Part shown: in pieces, positions 23,488-33,905 of the stretch
How positions within the stretch are numbered: position 1 is the first letter of the stretch
How the letters are laid out: every line of letters begins with the position of its first letter
Origin: Amyelois transitella
Lineage: Eukaryota > Arthropoda > Insecta > Lepidoptera > Pyralidae
Length of the DNA: 64,000 nucleotides
Assembly: GCF_032362555.1 (NCBI RefSeq)
Contig: NC_083511.1
Location: 8,308,001-8,372,000, forward strand
Direction of reading: 5' to 3'
Program-made: the position numbers and the translations under genes
Notes under the pieces: model-generated
Seen by the model: the letters and a program-made list of their open reading frames with translations, nothing else
The model's database searches: none
What the model was told of the DNA's origin: nothing

Positions 23488-23888
23488 CGTGTTGATGACG
23501 TGCAGGGCAGATGCCTGCCAGGTCATGATTTTTGGCCTTGGTGTGCTATGAATCATCACTCTACAAATTTCTAGCCTTACAGGAACACCGTTACTCGGAG
23601 GGTTCACTAGCTCTTAGGCAATTTGTATTCAATTTTAAAAATAAATCTGTTCTATTCTATTATATATTTCAGAACACGAATATACTTATGTAGGCACGTT
23701 TGCACATACAAAATCTTTGTCTTTGTGAAAAAACACAATAATGATCCCGCCCAAGAACTTATGTGCTTTAGTTTTGGACGAATTAACCACGTGCTGGTCC
23801 ATACAATAACCTCAGTTCTGTTGTGCTGGTTTCTACTATTTGAGGTACTGATAGATGTAAGTTCATAATGTCGTATTGAAAATGTTAC

Positions 23889-24145
23889 CTTGAAATCTTT
23901 GACTGATTTTAAGGGGCTTACATCAGCTAAATGAAATTTAGAAACGCAAGCAATATTGACATAATCGACTTCAACGCCATCTTTCAAGAACAATGCTAAT
24001 GCGAGTAGCATTTTCTACTTAATCAATCAGGCATATAGCAGAGCTTCTATACTTCGAGGACAATATACGTACATTGATGGCATCTCAGGGCCCGCAGTTT
24101 GGTTGGTTTCTTGGTACCCAGAGGGTCTGTTGACGAAGTTTTCAT
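23889..24145 (-). CDS. Tentative two-exon reading frame, function unknown
   Basis: On the minus strand an ATG at 24145 opens MKTSSTDPLGTKKPTKLRAL and runs to a GTACGT donor below 24073. An acceptor ATTAG at 23996 joins in phase to LFLKDGVEVDYVNIACVSKF and on to KSVKDFK, at a GTAACA donor below 23889. The inferred intron is 77 bases, normal for insects. Read without the first intron, an ATG at 24011 gives a 119-residue frame through the second donor. No further exon is found and I do not recognise the protein. It could be a gene fragment or chance. Confidence 0.3.
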
Positions 24146-24249
24146 TCTCTCTTATTTTTCGGCTAGTCTCAGACTTAAAGAGAAAAGAAGGAAATTACAT
24201 ATTACGATGCCTTCGAAGTTCGTGAATAATCCACAGTGGCTTTATTCAT

Positions 24250-24433
24250 ACATACATACATAAAATCACGCCTCTTTCCCGGAGGGGTAGGCAGAGACTA
24301 CCTCTTTCCACTTGCCGCGATCTTTGCATACTTCCTTCGCTTCATTCACATTCATAACTCTCTTCATACAAGCTCGGTGGTTTCGGGTACTTTTGACCTG
24401 ACCCGTTACCAGGACGTCCTTAATTTGATCAAG
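24250..24433 (-). repeat. LINE-A C-terminus and 3' tail, 5'-truncated
   Basis: The minus strand encodes DQIKDVLVTGQVKSTRNHRA, then VMNVNEAKEVC and GKWKEVVSAYPSGKEA, stop, then the (ATGT)n tail. This is the C-terminal end of a non-LTR retrotransposon ORF2, nearly the same as 44525-44770. Eleven-base copies of GCTTTATTCAT at 24239-24249 and 24467-24477 bound the insertion. Confidence 0.85.
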
Positions 24434-24490
24434 ATTACCAACATTCATGAATAAAGCGAACGTATCGCTTTATTCATGAATGTTGGTAAT
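24434..24490. repeat. Perfect 26-base hairpin at the LINE-A 5' junction
   Basis: Arms 24434-24459 and 24465-24490 are exact reverse complements around a five-base loop. The right arm is target DNA and starts with the downstream target duplication. The left arm is an inverted copy of it, placed between the truncated LINE and the target. Confidence 0.9.
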
Positions 24491-25850
24491 GAGATACACA
24501 AAAAGAATTTCGCATTCTTCCCTATTTCTGTAATTCTTGTCGACGGACTGCATTAAAAGAGTGTTAGAAAGTAAACACAGTTGTTAGGAAGTAAATTTTA
24601 TTCATTTATTTGTATAAATTTATTTATTTATTTTACATTTTGTCCCTGATGTAAGTAGGCACTAACAGCATTTACAGTTAACAGTATCTGGCTTTTAAAC
24701 ATCATAAAATAAAATTAGCCCTTAATTAATTAATTGGGTAGACAGAGCCAATACAAGAGATTGGGTTAGATCCGGTCATAAGATCGATTAACTGAAAGTC
24801 GATAAAGAAGGCACATTTAAGTATTTTGATATTTTAAGATATTAAATATATTATTAATTAGTCCTCTATAAAAAGATAGTCAAATATATAGATAGACCTA
24901 TGAACTATTTCACCAGAATCTTTTTTTTTAACAAATACATTGAATATCTGTAGACAGGCTCGTTACGTCTATGCGTCACACATATGTACACCTTACTTTC
25001 CGGTCGGTTTTGCAGATCTAAGTACACTTTTGACTGTGCTACAGAAATTAGTAAGTAAGTTTTTCCGTAGGTAAAATACTAAATTTAGATTTTAGGCTCA
25101 TTCTGTGCTGAGTATTTTTTTTATTAACTTACTGTAGTATGTCTGCAATACCTCCACATACTGTTAACTGTATGTAAGTTTCTTTTTAAATGAAACTGAA
25201 CTTCATATAAACATGTTTTTCCGATAATCGAGATTATTTCATAATTTTAAAACTTTACTTTGCTTTAATATCTATTACATTTGATTATTTCATCTAATTA
25301 CCTTATATCGATAAACAATGAGCTCAACGAATATGATACCGATTATGCAAATGTAGAAGTAACTTTTTGTGTAAATTAAAGAAACTGTAAAGTTAATTGT
25401 GTAATTAAATTATGTTGCTGAAGATTTTATAAAAAATGACCACTATATACCTACCTATTTATAATTGGTATCTTCAATTTCAATAGGTTCTGTTCAATAT
25501 AGATTAAGATGAATGCGGTTATTCACTTTCGCCATTACAAAAACTACCTACATATCTACCATTGTATTGCTGCGAAGCGTATTCGATTCACTCTGCTCAA
25601 TGGACCGAGGAAGTTTAATAAAATATTGCTACCATCTTAATACTTAATTTAATTTTCACTATACAACATAATTCCATTCCTTTACCATTTGTACGTAACA
25701 AGCACACAATTTGACCATATTTACTAACTTAAACGATAAATTTATCGCTCGTTCATCGTGTTCCTTTAAGACGACGAGGATGTAGCACTCACACATCACA
25801 CTTTTTACTGGTAAAATCACTTACATTACGCAAGTCTTTGTATTGTAAAC
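24491..25850. other. Intergenic, nothing firm
   Basis: AT-rich. A short REP-like GGGTAGACAGAGCCAATA occurs near 24737. No gene signal. Confidence 0.5.
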
Positions 25851-25856
25851 TAACTT

Positions 25857-26721
25857 TTAACTTAACGCTAATAATGGCTCTTCTGGGTCGTGCTTTTGAC
25901 TCTGAAACTTTGAGCTTTTCTTTTTCCATTGTTCTTTCTTATTTATCATCTTTTGCTTGGTTGCTTCTAACTTCGCTTTCGCTTTCGATATTTTTGGTTG
26001 CGCCGGAGCAGGCTCATCCAATCTTTGAAGTGTTTCTATTATATTCTTAGGTTCGGACAAAACTTTTCTAGTTTCTTCTGAAACTTCATCCATTGTTGCA
26101 TTTTTATTGGCATACACAACAACGTAATGTGAGAAGGCGGAGTTGGATGGTGTATTAATATCGGCGAAGTCTCTGAAGTTAGCGAACTGATCTTGGCTGT
26201 AATTCGGTCGAGGGTTAGCTATATAACCAACTCCTAGTGACGGTCGTCCATGTCCGTTGTTGTAAAATGAGCTAAACCCGTCATTATAATCTGAATCTTC
26301 GTCATTTTGGGCAAAAAATGTTCCACCTTTGATGATTCCGAAGTTTCCGGAACCAAGGACGCTTGAGCTTGCATCTACTAGAGGTGCAGAGGACGCTGCG
26401 CTCTGTTTTCCAAATGATTCAACATTTCTGTAATTGCCAAAGAGTGGATAGTTCAGGAGAGATCTATAGGAGTTTGGCCTTTGACTGTACGCTCCTTCAT
26501 TTCCGAAGCCTAATCTAAAGTTGTTTTGTGGTCGCGGTTCGAAAAGATTTGCGAAAGATGGGAAGAAATTTTGAGAATTCCCTATAAGTTCTAAGGAGTG
26601 GTCTGAGTCATCGGCAGCTGCTTCAGTATCTTGCTCCTTTGCTCTATTTTTCTGAAATGCTGGAGGAGCGACTGCCTCTGGTGTAATTTCTGAAGATTCA
26701 GCACTGAGATCCGTGGCATCA
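25857..26721 (-). CDS. Last exon of an unrecognised, possibly secreted protein
   Basis: The minus-strand frame is open for 330 codons to a TAA at 25857-25859. A very good acceptor (TATTTTGTTATTGTTTCAG) ends at 26722, so the coding exon most likely spans 25857-26721 and begins in phase 1. The protein is low-complexity: acidic and Ala/Ser-rich at first, then Asn/Phe/Gly/Tyr-rich (FFPSFANLFEPRPQNNFRLG, YNNGHGRPSLGVGY). A more ordered stretch SHYVVVYANKNATMDEVSEE follows, and a Lys-rich tail with SKAKAKLEATKQKMINKKEQ. The first exon, which should carry any signal peptide, was not found nearby. If no intron is used, an in-frame ATG gives MNKFEFQTLVNLYFVIVS, which could pass for a signal peptide. 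I do not recognise the family; cuticle- or silk-associated proteins share this kind of composition. Confidence 0.6.
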
Positions 26722-26849
26722 TCTGAAACAATAACAAAATACAGGTTAACAAGCGTTTGGAATTCAAATTTATTCATTACATGAAATGACTGCAAAAAGA
26801 TAATGTCTTGTACGTATAACCTACATAAAGTATTACATACATAGTGCAA

Positions 26850-29175
26850 ATATCATTGTATAACATAATACTTTATAGATTACGTCAAATATGCCGCTAA
26901 TATAAATAAAAACAAAAATGTTTGACCTTAAAATGGAGTATGTAATTTCATATGTCGATTGTCTGGCGATGCATTCTTATAAATTATGTATGTACCTATT
27001 GTTCTGGTTTTTCGTATGAATTAATTCTGCTTTGTGGGTGAGTGGCGCGGCTTTTGACATGTACTTAGCGGTAGTATGGTGTAATAAAGACATGTGTTTT
27101 ATTAGTATTGTGACGTAGAATGGTGTCCTTAGTGTAAAGCTACCGCATGTCGTCTAACGCATAATGTTTCCTGTTTGAATAAATACTAACGGGGAAGCAA
27201 AATGCTGTTACTAAAATGTAAGGCTGAAGCCTCATTAATGTTTACTGCCTTCCTTTAAGGGTTCCTATAAAAATATATACATATGATTTCTTAGGTCTGG
27301 TTTTTAGGTCAGGTTAAAGTATCCGAAACCGATGAGTTTGCAAGAAGAGAGTTATTTTGAATGTAGATTTCGTGGATAAAGTGAAAGAAGTACTTAGGCA
27401 AGTGGAATGAAAAATATACAGTCTTTGCCTACCCCTCCGGTAAAGAAAACGAATTAACAAAAAGTTTAAACTCAACTTGCACTAACGTCTTGTTTACACG
27501 TATAAAGTGATAAACTGATTTAAGTATGTAAGTAGATTTTAAGTCTCCGATCGTTCACACGTGTAATAAATGATTAACTTAATTTTAAGGTTAACTTAGT
27601 TATGTACTGCCTCTCTGTTCACTATTGTGGACTGGACATAGGTACTCGTCATTGAAATTACTTACTGCCAAAATCTCCGGGAAAGAGAGTAGCCCTATTC
27701 TTGGTGCTGGTAACCACACGATAGGTACTATTGATTGATTAGATTGATATCTATCTATGGACAAATTTTATCATTCATCATTTCAATAAGTGAAATTAAA
27801 CGCTTGACTTGTCAAAATTCATTAATTTTCATTCGTCATGTATCATATCAACTGTCAAAATATGATTAATGATACTAAATTACGACGTCTATTACGTACC
27901 TATCTTGGGCGAGTTTTCCGTATGGTAAGGCAAACCAACATGTTTTCGATGTAGAGAAAACGATATTATGTCACATATCACAAGTACTTAGTACAGCAAC
28001 ATTTTGTGGTCAGTGCCGCGGTTTCCTATTGCCATAAAAAGAATAACAGTTCCAATTTTGAACTTTGAAATGCAGTTGTGATTGCGTATTTTTATCCGGT
28101 TACTAACGATCAAACCATTTTTTAATTTATTAAATCTAGGTAAGTGTGTATTGCAATATGTACATAAGTATATTTTTGTTTAAAAAATCTATATCTCATA
28201 GTGAGGTTATCTTACTGTGAGGACCTATTCTTCAATAACTATTTTTTCATATTATTGTGACCATTGTAACTAAATAAAAATACTGCGACATATTCTACTC
28301 TAGTAAATACTAAATTTTCTTCTTGGCTTAAGTCCTAGTTGCATTCTCACCACTCTGGAGCCCGGGGTATGCCTTTGACCATGGATCCTGGATTGGGTAA
28401 GTCAGGTTTTTACACATAATATCATAAGTATTAAAAAAAAAAGGTGTAATAGGCTTACTGATCAGTTGTGTTACTAGTTTCTAATGTATGCTTAAAATAA
28501 TTACACGTTGGGTGGTAATAAATATAATTACGTAGGCGACTAACCCGACAACCTCTAACCTAGGTAGGTATATAAATCATTACAAACTGCTTAACAATTC
28601 ATATTTTTCTTCGGAAAATCACGCACGCTGTTTCAAAACTATGTCATAGGTCAGTTAGGGGCTAGAGTCGTTAGATTTACACACTCGGAACGTGACAATA
28701 TTATGATATTCTGTGTCAAAATCATGTTAATATTGCATTAGTAGCGTAAGTATTGGTATATGTAGAACGAGCAAACGTAATCAATATAGATATAAAACAA
28801 AATTTTTGATTGCGGTTCCGCTAATGTACACCTACATTTTCGTTTAATGCTAATCTCACGTAAATAGTACCTACGTTTTCGAAATGTAAGGGAGATAACC
28901 ATATCTTTCCGATGCAAAAAACCTTTAGGGCGAGGCTAAAGATACTCCCTTCTAGATGTTACTACGGTAGTTTCTAACGAAAAGGACAATACAGCTCAAG
29001 GTTAACAAATGTATATCATGAAAAGATGCTAAGGTACTCTAGTAGGCAATTGTTGTAAGGACAAAAGACCATTTCGTAAGTCTGCGTGTTGGCAGGCGCC
29101 ATCGCCTCTCAGTGGGATTACGTATGTATTTTGTTTGTCTCCATTTATTTGTCGAGAAAACCTAAAAGAATATTT
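26850..29175. other. Non-coding, repeat fragments only
   Basis: Contains a LINE-A shard (about 27395-27450, + strand, TTGCCTACCCCTCCGG), a REP 5' shard near 27690-27722 (minus) and a SINE-3 shard at 28318-28410 (GCCCGGGGTATGCCTTTGAC). The rest is AT-rich with no gene signal. Confidence 0.5.
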
Positions 29176-29420
29176 AATGACTAGCTTTTGCCCGCGACTT
29201 TGTCCATGTGGTGTCGATACATTCATTCATCCCCTCCTATTTTATCCCTACTCCCCTTTTATCACAATATAAAGTAGCTTATGTTTTTCTTCAGGGTCAA
29301 CTATATTTCTGGTAAAATTTTATCAAAATCGTTTCAGTGGTTTAGGCGTGAAGGGGTAACAGACAGAGAAACAGGCAGAGTTTCTTTTGCGTTTACGGGT
29401 ATCATATAAGTAGGGAAGAT
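29176..29420. repeat. Interspersed-repeat fragment
   Basis: Begins near GCCCGCGACTTTGTCC, passes AAAGTAGCTTATG and AAAATCGTTTCAGTGG, and ends in GTAACAGACAGAG. Same family as 37115-37325. Confidence 0.6.
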
Positions 29421-29862
29421 GGGATGCGCCCATCGGCAGCTTCACTCGTATGTATGCGTACCCTCTGTGTTATTCTAAAGTAATAAGAAATTATAATTGT
29501 ATTCCAGATCTTATTATTTTCCGTGAATAACCTTGTTTTATTCACAAATCTATTTTTTGTATAAGAGAAAGCTAGTTCGACTTATCACGTTTCAAATTTA
29601 ACCCCGTTTCACAAAAAGGCTATCTACGATATTATCTTTACATTTTTGTGTAAGCTTCTAGTTTAAAAAACATGTTTATAGTTTTCTAAAGTACTGTTAT
29701 AGCCGAGGGTTTCGGAATTTTTAAAAAAGTTTTGTAATAGGTTAACGTAATCGTATTAGGTTGTACCTATGATGAGACAAATAATCACCATGGTAAGAAT
29801 TCGGTATGAAAAAGAAAATTACATTAAAATTATAAAACCCAAAAATTTAATTCCAATTTAAA

Positions 29863-29926
29863 TCTCAAGTGTATAAGCCTATCCCTTAGTTGCCTTTTAC
29901 GACATCCATGGGAAAGAGATGGAAGG
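29863..29926 (-). repeat. REP fragment
   Basis: GTATAAGCCTATCCCTTAGT then GCCTTTTACGACATCCATGG. Confidence 0.7.
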
Positions 29927-31159
29927 AGAAAACAAAATTCTCTGTAATTTTTGCATAAAAGCTTCTGAAAAAATTTTATATTATTCTACCTATTCCATTC
30001 AGAATAACTATATGATACTCACCTATTTATTGGTTAATTACATTGCGTTTGTGGTCTACAAAAAGTGACTGATGATCTGTACTTAAAATGTATCGTAATT
30101 CGTATAAATAACTCTAATGTAACAACATTACCTCGTGTTATTGAGAAATATTGTAATAAGTTATTTATTGAACACTTAAAACAACTGATATGACACAACG
30201 TAAAAAAGCGTGAAAGTAGTTTTGATTGGTCAATATGTTTAACGATTTTCAGCGGAAATTTCTGAATATTTGATATCTCTATAATTTCGTATTTTTATGA
30301 AATTGTTTTATAAGTAAAAAAGCTGTTATGTCTTCAGTCATATCAAACATTAGATTTAACTTTTCTGTTTTTATGTCACACAAATCTTATAAACTGGCAG
30401 TTTATGAAAAGTTAAGTGACATCTTGTAATCATCTTTTTTTGTGAATAGTTTTCGTTTGTTTTCATTATGATATGAATATAATGAATAGTTATTTAGTAT
30501 TAAAATAAATAATAAAGTACTAGGAGTTTGTTTTCCTTAGTGTAGACAATTTAATATTATTTAAAAACATATTCACAAAATATAGTTAAATATAAATAAA
30601 TATTAATAATTATAATAAAAAGAGAAAAGAGAAAATGCCATGCTACGGTGGCAGGTCAATCAAAAACAGATCAATTTCCATCTCAACTTGACCCGGTCAA
30701 GTTTCCCCCCTTATTTATAAGTCCGGTGTCATCCTAGCATGATGACCAAAATATTAAATTAATTTTTGAAAGTAAATAAATGTTTTCTGTACTATATATA
30801 TATGTTCATTATGAAATAATTATTTTTATTTCTATACAAAATAGGGAAATAGAAATACGGATCGACACCTAGTGTCATTAGATACCTAAGTATTTCCTTG
30901 TCACAGATTGATGGCGCATCATTATTAAAATGATTACCAAGTACAATAACGGATTTCCCTCAGCAAATACTATTAGAACAACGTTTTCCTGACAGCCTGA
31001 GGTAAGATATTACCTAAATTATTAGCCTGTCGCAAGAAAATATAAAATAACGTATATGATCGTATGTGATGATAAGTATACTTACCCGTATTACTTCCGT
31101 AGGATGTTTATATTATATTGAAATATTTATATTATATGATTTACATTCTTAAAAGACTT

Positions 31160-31300
31160 GCTCCTACATATATAAGTATAATCATGTCTTAATTCCTTGT
31201 GGAGTTGCCAGAATCTACAGTCTTGAAATGACTGAAGACCACGTTGAGCTGTATATCTTAATTATAGAGTTTAAAATAATGTCAGGTTGCTAGCCCATCT
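31160..31300 (-). repeat. Diverged REP 3' half
   Basis: ATGTCTTAATTCCTTGTGG, CAGTCTTGAAATGACTGAAG and CAGGTTGCTAGCCCATC. Confidence 0.6.
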
Positions 31301-31460
31301 TATTGCTTCTAGTTACGTACCTATTATAATTATTTTTATGCAGAAAAGGCAAACGTGGTACTATACTGCCGGAAACTATACGCCAATTACATTGCTGATA
31401 AGTATTAATGAAGACATTTCAATAGTTTGTAGTATTATGCAACCTTCCGTTTCAGTCAAA

Positions 31461-32160
31461 TGGGATTATTCAAGGCTCATCGTATCACACTAGGCTTTGA
31501 TGACGAAATCTGGAGCATGACCAGCATGACATCGATTGTCTAACATTCTACCTGACAAGGCATAAATCAACACATGAGATGAAGTGAAGTGTTCATGTGA
31601 ATGAACATAACATTGGTAGAAGGGCTATGCAAAAGTTCCCTGAAGGTATGAAAAATAACCTGGCATCATGTCGCGAGAGATGATATGACAATGGTCTTAA
31701 AACTGAAGATAGAACAAACTAGGAAAACGATTTAAAGCCGTGAAGCATTATGGAGATGTAGGTATATCTAGAAGAAAAGATAGAAGATTATGCAAAGATG
31801 ATATAGTAAGAGAGGGATTATTCTAAGTGTTAACCGATATTATTACGGTGAGGGAAAACATTAAAACCGACACATTCAGCAACTGAATATGAGTTAGGTT
31901 CTGCCTGACTCACCCCGGGCTTCTCTTCAGACAGGTGAGGATATAAACGGGAGTTACGCCAGAAGAAAGAAAGAAAGGGATTATTAAAAGGCTCGTGGCA
32001 TCACACTTGGCTCTGGTGAGAAATCTGAGGCACGACGTCGAATGTCCGACGTTGTACCCATTACAAGGCATGAGTCTCATGAGTCAATATACTCGTATGT
32101 ATACTATAGGATCTCTTTAAAGACACTTGAAGTGAAGTGTACTTGTGCGCGCACATTGAT
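31461..32160. repeat. Two diverged copies of one sequence about 517 bases apart
   Basis: Units start at 31461 and 31978 with GGGATTATT, followed by AGGCTC, ATCACACT-GGCT, GAAATCTG, GTC-AC-TT, ACAAGGCAT and GAAGTGAAGTGT. A SINE-3 piece (about 31845-31965) lies between them. A third GGGATTATT occurs at 31815. Confidence 0.5.
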
Positions 32161-32859
32161 ATATCCATTGCTTTATGTGAATTATGTAAGATATTTTTTA
32201 TGTAAATAGTGGCTTTTGGAATGCTTTCTCTGAATAATATGACTGGGTTTAGTTACATATTAAGTTTTCTAAACCAATTTAAGCACGATTAATTTAACGC
32301 ATATTAATTAAACAAATTGTATATTTCGTACCGTTTACTAAGCCAAAGGTACGTGCAAGCTTTTATACTGATTAGCTTAATTGCCTTAGATAAATTAATG
32401 ATACGTATCAGAAAAAAGGATAGTGTTCAGGAGAGAACTGAGATTTTTAAGAAATTTGATCAATCTCTATTTTATCGAAGATCCATTAATTCGATTTATA
32501 TATGTAGTATAATAACTTTGCGGTCTTAGTTTTATTACTAATATATTAGAGTCTAAACAGGGAAGCGACGTATTTTCCTTGACACATGGATATAGTTAAT
32601 TGAAGCTGCATAGAAAGCTATTATAGTTGTATAACACATTCAATTACTGCCGATTACGTAAGATGGAAGTAGATAAACAGGTAGTTTTTATTTATCTTAT
32701 TCTATAGAGTCACGATAGTCCAATGTCACCATTAAAATGTAATAGAAACCCGGAAGGTATACGCTTGTAAGTGGTGCACAAAAGCTTTTAAACAATTAAT
32801 CTTGCGAAGCAGTTGCTTCCTAATGCTGTGTCATACGAACATATATACATGAACTATAT

Positions 32860-33065
32860 ATAGATACGAGTATGTCCTTATCCCTTTAATCTCGAAAAGT
32901 TTGGCCACGTTTAGCTGTATGGTCTAATAATGAAATTAAAATTCAGGCAGCGACAGGTAGCTCACCGCCTAAGAGAAAAATCCAAAGTTTAAAAGCCTTC
33001 CCTATGTCGACATGGGAAAGAGACCAGGCGGTCCTATTTTAATGTGTACCTAGAACCACAGAGCT
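32860..33065 (-). repeat. Old REP copy
   Basis: Degenerate but colinear: GGCCACGTTTAGCTGTATGG, GCGACAGGTAGCTCACCGCC, GACATGGGAAAGAGA. Confidence 0.55.
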
Positions 33066-33149
33066 ACATACTGTTTTATTGGTACATAAGGATCCATAAT
33101 GTCTCGTTAGTTGATTTAATGTAAATCTTTGACTAGACTTCTTTCCTCC

Positions 33150-33415
33150 TGACTTCTCCTCCTTCCGGTTGCATCCTCACCACCCGAGAGAAGAGCCCGG
33201 GGTTTGCATTTGATCATGGAACCTAGATTAAGCGAGTCAGGTTTTTACACGAAGCGAATCCCATCTGACCTCCGCAACCTTTACAAGTAAAGTAAACCCG
33301 TATTGGATCGGTTATGGTTACACATCCAGTTACCTGAATGGCCAGGTTTCCTCTTGATGTTTTCCTTCACCGTAAGAGTATCAGTTGGTATTCAAACTAA
33401 TGTTAATAACTAAAA
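33150..33415 (-). repeat. SINE-3 copy
   Basis: Shares GGTTGCATCCTCACCAC, AGAGCCCGGGGTTTGC, TTTTTACACGAAGCGAATCC and ATGGTTACACATCCAGTTAC with 4830-5145. The tRNA-like head is missing. Confidence 0.65.
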
Positions 33416-33774
33416 TCTTTGACTAGACTCTGCAGGATTTATTGATACGGCAGTACTCGTAAAACAAGAAAGTGTACTTCTCAGCTGAATCAGTTATTTG
33501 TTTTGGTTAAGCTGAAACATTAATCAGCCGTTTTCACTCATACATAAATATAGTGTGTTATGTGCAAGTGAGTATAGTATCATACATGTATACCCATTTA
33601 TGGATGTTTGAGGATAGCCTATATTATTTTAACAGCTACCTGAAGTAATTATGACAGACATAAAACATTATGTGTTCACATTTACCTATTAGATTGTAAA
33701 CATAAAATGGTAGTAACGAATCGTGTGAAAGGCTGTTATAAATTAAATCTTGTAGGTATCGAACTGGGATTTTT

Positions 33775-33905
33775 ACATAAATCCCTACTAATATTAGTAA
33801 TGTGAAAGTAAGTATGGTTGTTTGTTACGTCTTCACAGTAAAACTACTGTACCGATTTCCATGAAATTACATATAGTTTGAAGTAGGTACTAAAAAGCAG
33901 GCAAC
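33775..33905. repeat. Interspersed-repeat fragment
   Basis: Reads CCCTACTAATATTAGTAATG, GTTTGTTACGTC and CTACTGTACCGATTTCCATG, the opposite end of the family seen at 37115. Confidence 0.45.

Larger units (their letters stand above)
21278..23613. mobile_element. Foldback structure with about 0.5-kb inverted arms
   Basis: The left arm 21278-21769 and right arm 22844-23613 are inverted copies with only scattered differences. The right arm is longer because it holds a SINE-1 (about 23222-23487) that the left arm lacks. The outer ends share AGCTAGTGAACCCTCCGAGT and the inner ends share TATAGATGCAATATA. The 1.07-kb centre holds a REP copy, another repeat piece, a GATA microsatellite and a possible terminal coding exon. 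This could be a long-TIR DNA transposon remnant or a local inverted duplication. No target duplication is clear at the outer ends, and no transposase is visible. Confidence 0.75.

Noticed and set aside
23353..23607. An 84-residue minus-strand frame.
   Set aside because: It runs across the foldback arm and the SINE-1 head; translated repeat, not a gene.
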